Part shown: positions 7,308 through 10,541 of the stretch, piece after piece
How positions within the stretch are numbered: the first letter of the stretch is position 1
Layout: every line of letters starts with the position of its first letter
Assembly: GCA_007128075.1 (NCBI GenBank)
Contig: SKYD01000186.1
Location: 1 to 10,541 of the forward strand
Reading direction: 5' to 3'
Length of the DNA: 10,541 nucleotides
From: Thiorhodovibrio sp.
GTDB taxonomy: Bacteria > Pseudomonadota > Gammaproteobacteria > Chromatiales > Chromatiaceae
Notes under the pieces: generated by a model
Databases searched by the model: none
The model's input: the letters and a program-made list of their open reading frames with translations, nothing else
What the model was told of the DNA's origin: nothing
Program-made: the position numbers and the translations under genes

Positions 7308-8621
7308 TTAACTGGCGAGAATCTCGCCGTCCACCAAACCAAACTGAATTTTAACCCCAGCAGCCAGTGCCACACTGCGCCCAGGTTCGACATCGCGCAC
7401 GGTTCCCTGCGGATTGGTCATCACCCATTTGGACGACGAGCGGTTGGTCAGCCCCCAGCGCGTTGGCTGCTGTGGATGCTGCTGAACCCGCGCCCACGGG
7501 GTTGAGAACTCATAGCGCCGCTGAGGATCAAGATGGTGCGCAAAAAGCTGGGTGTTGTGGTTGAGCATCACCAGATCGCGCCCTACCTGTAACTGAAACG
7601 GAATCTGCAATGCCGCTCGACACGACCAGCAAGGCGCAGCCCGGGGCAGCGTTGACTCATAAAAATTCTCGGCACCACAGTGCCCACAGTAGAAAATCGC
7701 ATCCTGAAGCTGGGCTAAGGTGGCGCGCCATTCGCTCTCGCGCACCCGAGCCAGCGGATCATGCAGCCCCAGAGTAAACGCCTGAATAAAACGCTCACGC
7801 AAGAAGCGAGGATACAACGCCCAATATGCCAGCGCATTGTCGTGAATCCCCACCACCGGGCGATTGCTGGCATCGTTGGGATCAAAAATAAACAGCGGCT
7901 CGCTGCCATAGAGCCGATTCATCGCCGGCAGATCAAAGCATTTAATCACCGCCTCGCGCTGACCTTCCAGCGGATGATGAATGTGCAACAAATAAAACAG
8001 CAACACCGACAATGAGAACAAATCAGTCTGAGTGCTCGGGGCAGCCTCGCCGCGCACCACCTCGGGGGCAATAAAGCGCGGGGTTCCCAACACCCGTTGA
8101 TCATCGGCGAGGGTTTGATCATCCACTGCCACATTGTCATTGTCACAGATCTGAATCGCACCGCTGGCAGGATCAAAAAACACATTGCCAAAGGAGATGT
8201 CGCGGTAACACAGCCCTTGGGCGTGGAGAGCTAAAAAAGCCTGCGCCAGCTTCAGCCCAGCAGTGGCTAAGCTACGAAACGATGGCTCGATACGGCGTTT
8301 CATTAAATCCACAATGCCCTTAAACTTGGCATCGCGCAGCGGCATGATGTAACCAAAGCCGGGCACCTGGGGTGCAGTGACCAGCTCCAGAGGCCAAAGA
8401 AAACAATCACTTGGCGGCCCTTTGCGACACAACAGCTCCAGACTTTGACGCTGGGCACCGGTCGCCTGCTCGGGAAAATACCATTTCAGCGCCACGCTTT
8501 GCTGATCCATCTGCATCTGATACACCTCACCCTGGCCGCCGCCGCCGATAAACTGCTGCACCGTCCCAATATGACCGCTGCTGGTGGAGACCCGAAGACC
8601 CAGAGATAAAAGCTGATGCAT
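7308..8621 (-). CDS. YegI-like Ser/Thr protein kinase with zinc ribbon and FHA-like C-terminal domain
   Basis: A 437-residue cytoplasmic kinase. In order: glycine loop GGGGQGEVY (26-34), ATP-anchoring lysine K46 in VALKW, catalytic loop YRDISFGNVF with D141 and N146, metal-binding D160 in CDNDN where most kinases have DFG, APE at 185-187, and the F-helix Asp D200. The catalytic residues are all present, so activity is likely despite the YRD and DND variants. A four-cysteine zinc ribbon follows, with CGHC at 312-315 and CWSC at 331-334. The last 100 residues are beta-rich, with WGLTNRSSSKWVM and VEPGRSVALAAGVKIQFG resembling FHA-like domains of kinases in TerY/YegI-type systems. There is no transmembrane segment. 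AGAGGA (8632-8637) lies 10 nt before the start. It sits between the LRR gene (27 nt upstream) and the vWA gene (37 nt downstream), so it probably phosphorylates one of these partners. The FHA-like assignment is inference; the kinase call is firm. Confidence 0.9.
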   Translation of the reverse strand: MHQLLSLGLRVSTSSGHIGTVQQFIGGGGQGEVYQMQMDQQSVALKWYFPEQATGAQRQSLELLCRKGPPSDCFLWPLELVTAPQVPGFGYIMPLRDAKFKGIVDLMKRRIEPSFRSLATAGLKLAQAFLALHAQGLCYRDISFGNVFFDPASGAIQICDNDNVAVDDQTLADDQRVLGTPRFIAPEVVRGEAAPSTQTDLFSLSVLLFYLLHIHHPLEGQREAVIKCFDLPAMNRLYGSEPLFIFDPNDASNRPVVGIHDNALAYWALYPRFLRERFIQAFTLGLHDPLARVRESEWRATLAQLQDAIFYCGHCGAENFYESTLPRAAPCWSCRAALQIPFQLQVGRDLVMLNHNTQLFAHHLDPQRRYEFSTPWARVQQHPQQPTRWGLTNRSSSKWVMTNPQGTVRDVEPGRSVALAAGVKIQFGLVDGEILAS

Positions 8622-8648
8622 GATAGTGACAATCCTCTATAAAGCAGA

Positions 8649-9725
8649 TTAGGGCAGAATGTGCGTTGCAGGCAACAGTGCCTTTAATTCCTGAATCCGT
8701 CCATGCGTGATCGCTTTACAGCCGGCGAGGTTCAAAAAATCCAGTTGGGTCATCTGGCTGAAATGACTCAGCACCCCCGGGCCGGTGAGCTTACGACAGC
8801 CGCTTAAATCCAGCGATTTTAGCCGTGTTAATTGCGCTAACAGTGGCAACACCTGATCATCCATCCGGGTGCTCAAGGCTTGGCTCATACTCAAATCCAG
8901 CACCTCAAGCTGAGTTAAGCGGCTGACAATGCGCAGTGTTTCACGACAAATGAACGGACAGTTTGCCAATTTTAATGTGGTCAGGTGCGGCAACTGTGCC
9001 AAAACGGCAAGCCCCTGCTTTTCTGCACTCAGCACAGCACTGAAATTTTGATGATGACTCAGGTCTAGCACTTCGAGTGCATAGAGATGCCGACAATGAC
9101 ACAACGCCTGTGCTGAAAACTGTTTGACCAACTGAAGATTTAACTGACGCAGCACGCCGCTGGGATCACAGTGGTCAAGAAAGGAAAAATCGCTGATATC
9201 CTCGGCGATCTCTAGCACTGCCGCCTGACCGCTTGGTACCTGAATCGAGCCGGTGGCGCGGTGGCGCTGATCACCAATCCGGAGTTCACCGACGCTAAAA
9301 TGCGGAAAATGCAGCCAGCCACCAGCGGTTGGGGACAGCGCAATTAGGGTAAACGGCGAAGGTGCAGCCCGCACAGCCGAGCGTTGCTGCACCGGCGTTG
9401 CCAATGGGCGTGGGCGCTCAATGACCCCAAGTGCCAACGCCCAAGACTCCACCGCCCAGGTCGCGGCATCTTCCGCCAGCCCCAGATTCTCTTGTAATTG
9501 CTGACTAAGCCGGCTGAGCACAATCGCCAGCGGCGCACCAGCCGAGGTGTTAAGCAAAGTGCGGCATACACCATCATCAAGGGCGTGAACTAAGACAAAA
9601 ATTTCTTTTTTATAGGTGGGGCAATAATCTTTCAGCAACGCCCGACAGCGACGGGAATCATCGCACAGTGAACGACCATAGCGAGCAATCAGTTGGCAGA
9701 GTTGTTGGCGTGGTTCCTCGTGCAT
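8649..9725 (-). CDS. Leucine-rich-repeat protein with N-terminal helical domain, first gene of the kinase operon
   Basis: A 358-residue protein from ATG 9725. An N-terminal helical domain (about residues 3-103) contains ARYGRSLCDDSRRCRALLKD and ends in AEDAATWAVESWALALGVI. I recall this pattern as a recurring N-terminal module of bacterial multi-domain proteins, but I cannot name it. A short linker and a middle region of beta character (about 123-180) follow. Then come four or five leucine-rich repeats (about 213-350) with the cysteine-containing F-box/GALA style LxxLDLSxC: YALEVLDLS, LTTLKLANC, LEVLDLS, LKSLDLSGC, LDFLNLAGC. No signal peptide or membrane segment is seen, so it is probably a cytoplasmic binding protein, possibly a sensor or kinase substrate. 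The start is uncertain. In-frame TTG codons at 9746 (365 residues) and 9734 are alternatives, and none of the three has a good ribosome site. The kinase gene begins 27 nt after its stop. Confidence 0.85.
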   Translation of the reverse strand: MHEEPRQQLCQLIARYGRSLCDDSRRCRALLKDYCPTYKKEIFVLVHALDDGVCRTLLNTSAGAPLAIVLSRLSQQLQENLGLAEDAATWAVESWALALGVIERPRPLATPVQQRSAVRAAPSPFTLIALSPTAGGWLHFPHFSVGELRIGDQRHRATGSIQVPSGQAAVLEIAEDISDFSFLDHCDPSGVLRQLNLQLVKQFSAQALCHCRHLYALEVLDLSHHQNFSAVLSAEKQGLAVLAQLPHLTTLKLANCPFICRETLRIVSRLTQLEVLDLSMSQALSTRMDDQVLPLLAQLTRLKSLDLSGCRKLTGPGVLSHFSQMTQLDFLNLAGCKAITHGRIQELKALLPATHILP

Positions 9726-9747
9726 TGCAATCAATTGAGGGAGCAAT

Positions 9748-9767
9748 CCCCGCCGCGCACGACGGGG
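9748..9767 (-). other. GC-rich hairpin just upstream of the LRR gene
   Basis: On the minus strand this forms CCCCGTCG-TGCG-CGGCGGGG, an 8-bp stem with one G-U pair and a 4-nt loop. On the plus strand the same stem has a C-A mismatch, so it is better formed in the leftward transcript. No U-run follows it on the minus strand, so it is not a classic terminator of the NadE transcript. Being 22 nt before the LRR ATG, it could affect translation start. On the plus strand it is followed by CGTTTT, but there is no upstream plus-strand gene for it to end. Confidence 0.35.
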
Positions 9768-9908
9768 CGTTTTAAATGATCAATTAGTGCCAACTTTGAT
9801 CTCTATGCGATCACCTGTGATTTGAAACTAAAAGTTTACGCTACGCGATGGGTCAGATTATTGTAACTGATAAAAATGCAACATCGCACCATCACTTGGT
9901 CACGACGA

Positions 9909-10541
9909 TCAACGATCAACATAATTTGGCACCTTCTTTTCAAGTTCATCTAGCCACAGAGTGGCTACGCTGTCACTGGGAGCGCGCCAGTCACCACGAG
10001 GCGAGAGGGAGCCACCGGAGCCGACTTTGGGGCCATTGGGGGCGCAACTGCGTTTGAATTGGGTGGAGCCAAAAAAGCGCCGCACAAAGACCTCAAGCCA
10101 CTGACGGATCGTGGCAAGATCATACTGATTGCGTTGATTGAGCGGCAGCTCTGGCGGCCAGTGTCCACAGTTGCGATCATGCCAGGCGTGCCAAGCAAGA
10201 AACGCCACCTTGCTCGGACGCAGACCGTAGCGAGTGAGATAAAACAGATGAAAGTCCTGCAATTCATAGGGACCAATCGCCGCCTCGGTGCTCTGCGGAC
10301 GCGCATCACCGTCAGCACTTGGCACCAGCTCAGGTGAAATTTCAGTCTCGACAATCGCGTTTAAGATCTCAGCCGTGGCTGCATCAAACTGACCGCTGCT
10401 GCACACCCAGCGAATCAGATATTGAATCAGGGTTTTTGGCACTGAAGCGTTGACATTGTAGTGCGACATGTGATCGCCCACGCCATAGGTCGTCCAGCCC
10501 AGCGCCAATTCTGATAGATCGCCAGTGCCGACAACCAGCGC
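9909..10541 (-). CDS. nadE: Glutamine-dependent NAD+ synthetase, C-terminal part (5' end outside window)
   Basis: The last step of NAD+ synthesis: amidation of nicotinic acid adenine dinucleotide with ATP, using ammonia from glutamine. The window holds 210 residues plus the TGA stop, and the frame is open to the right edge. The first visible residues contain GTGDLSELALGW, followed by TYGVGDHMSHYNVNASVPKT, the strongly conserved synthetase core. FLAWHAW, FKRSCAPNGPKV and LSPRGDWRAPSD mark the C-terminal region of the long bacterial NadE form (about 680 residues, M. tuberculosis type), so the glutaminase (nitrilase-like) domain should lie beyond position 10541. It is a housekeeping enzyme, separated by about 180 nt from the LRR-kinase-vWA operon on the same strand. 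No convincing promoter or terminator lies in that gap, so read-through into the operon is possible. Confidence 0.95.
   Translation of the reverse strand, partial: ALVVGTGDLSELALGWTTYGVGDHMSHYNVNASVPKTLIQYLIRWVCSSGQFDAATAEILNAIVETEISPELVPSADGDARPQSTEAAIGPYELQDFHLFYLTRYGLRPSKVAFLAWHAWHDRNCGHWPPELPLNQRNQYDLATIRQWLEVFVRRFFGSTQFKRSCAPNGPKVGSGGSLSPRGDWRAPSDSVATLWLDELEKKVPNYVDR

Noticed and set aside
5051..9725. Classical tellurite-resistance (ter) operon
   Set aside because: No TerB, TerC or TerD-like gene is present; only the vWA and kinase resemble Ter-associated components.
9906..9920. Tandem CGATCAA repeat across the NadE stop codon
   Set aside because: Only two copies of 7 nt; too short to be a meaningful repeat or an attachment site.
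1..10541. Mobile element, CRISPR or RNA gene
   Set aside because: I saw no transposase or integrase motifs, terminal repeats, regularly spaced repeats or tRNA-like cloverleaf. Gaps between genes are all under 300 nt.

Overview
The base composition is moderately GC-rich, and the window carries a periplasmic adaptor plus an RND permease and a long glutamine-dependent-type NAD+ synthetase. This suggests a Gram-negative proteobacterium, probably a gammaproteobacterium, possibly of the sulfur-oxidising or purple-sulfur kind. The lineage is inferred from protein style only. There are seven protein genes, two of them cut by the window edges. I see no tRNA, rRNA, CRISPR array, transposase or integrase.

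Layout. (1) Positions 1-4764, minus strand: an RND efflux operon with a periplasmic adaptor (3622-4764) followed after 32 nt by an inner-membrane RND permease (3589 to beyond position 1). (2) Positions 4765-5050: a divergent intergenic region with a TATAAT box for the rightward gene, a weaker promoter candidate for the efflux operon, and two short dyads. (3) Positions 5051-6562, plus strand: a dynamin/EHD-like membrane GTPase with two C-terminal membrane segments. (4) Positions 6563-9725, minus strand: a tight three-gene set transcribed as leucine-rich-repeat protein, then Ser/Thr-type kinase with zinc ribbon and an FHA-like C-terminal domain, then TerY/YegL-type von Willebrand A protein. (5) Positions 9909 to beyond 10541, minus strand: the C-terminal 210 residues of NAD+ synthetase (NadE, large form).

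How the genes may work together. The kinase and vWA protein resemble the YegI/YegL pair of E. coli and the TerY-P (vWA, kinase, PP2C) triads. Here the PP2C phosphatase is absent from the window, and an LRR protein with its own N-terminal helical domain takes first place in the operon. The dynamin-like GTPase converges on this operon, and the two stop codons abut with no spacer. The LRR-kinase-vWA set with the facing GTPase is the best candidate in this window for an undescribed phospho-signalling, membrane-stress or defence module. No function can be proven from sequence alone. The efflux operon and NadE look like ordinary flanking genes, although the RND permease has an EF-hand-like loop and an unusual C-terminal tail.
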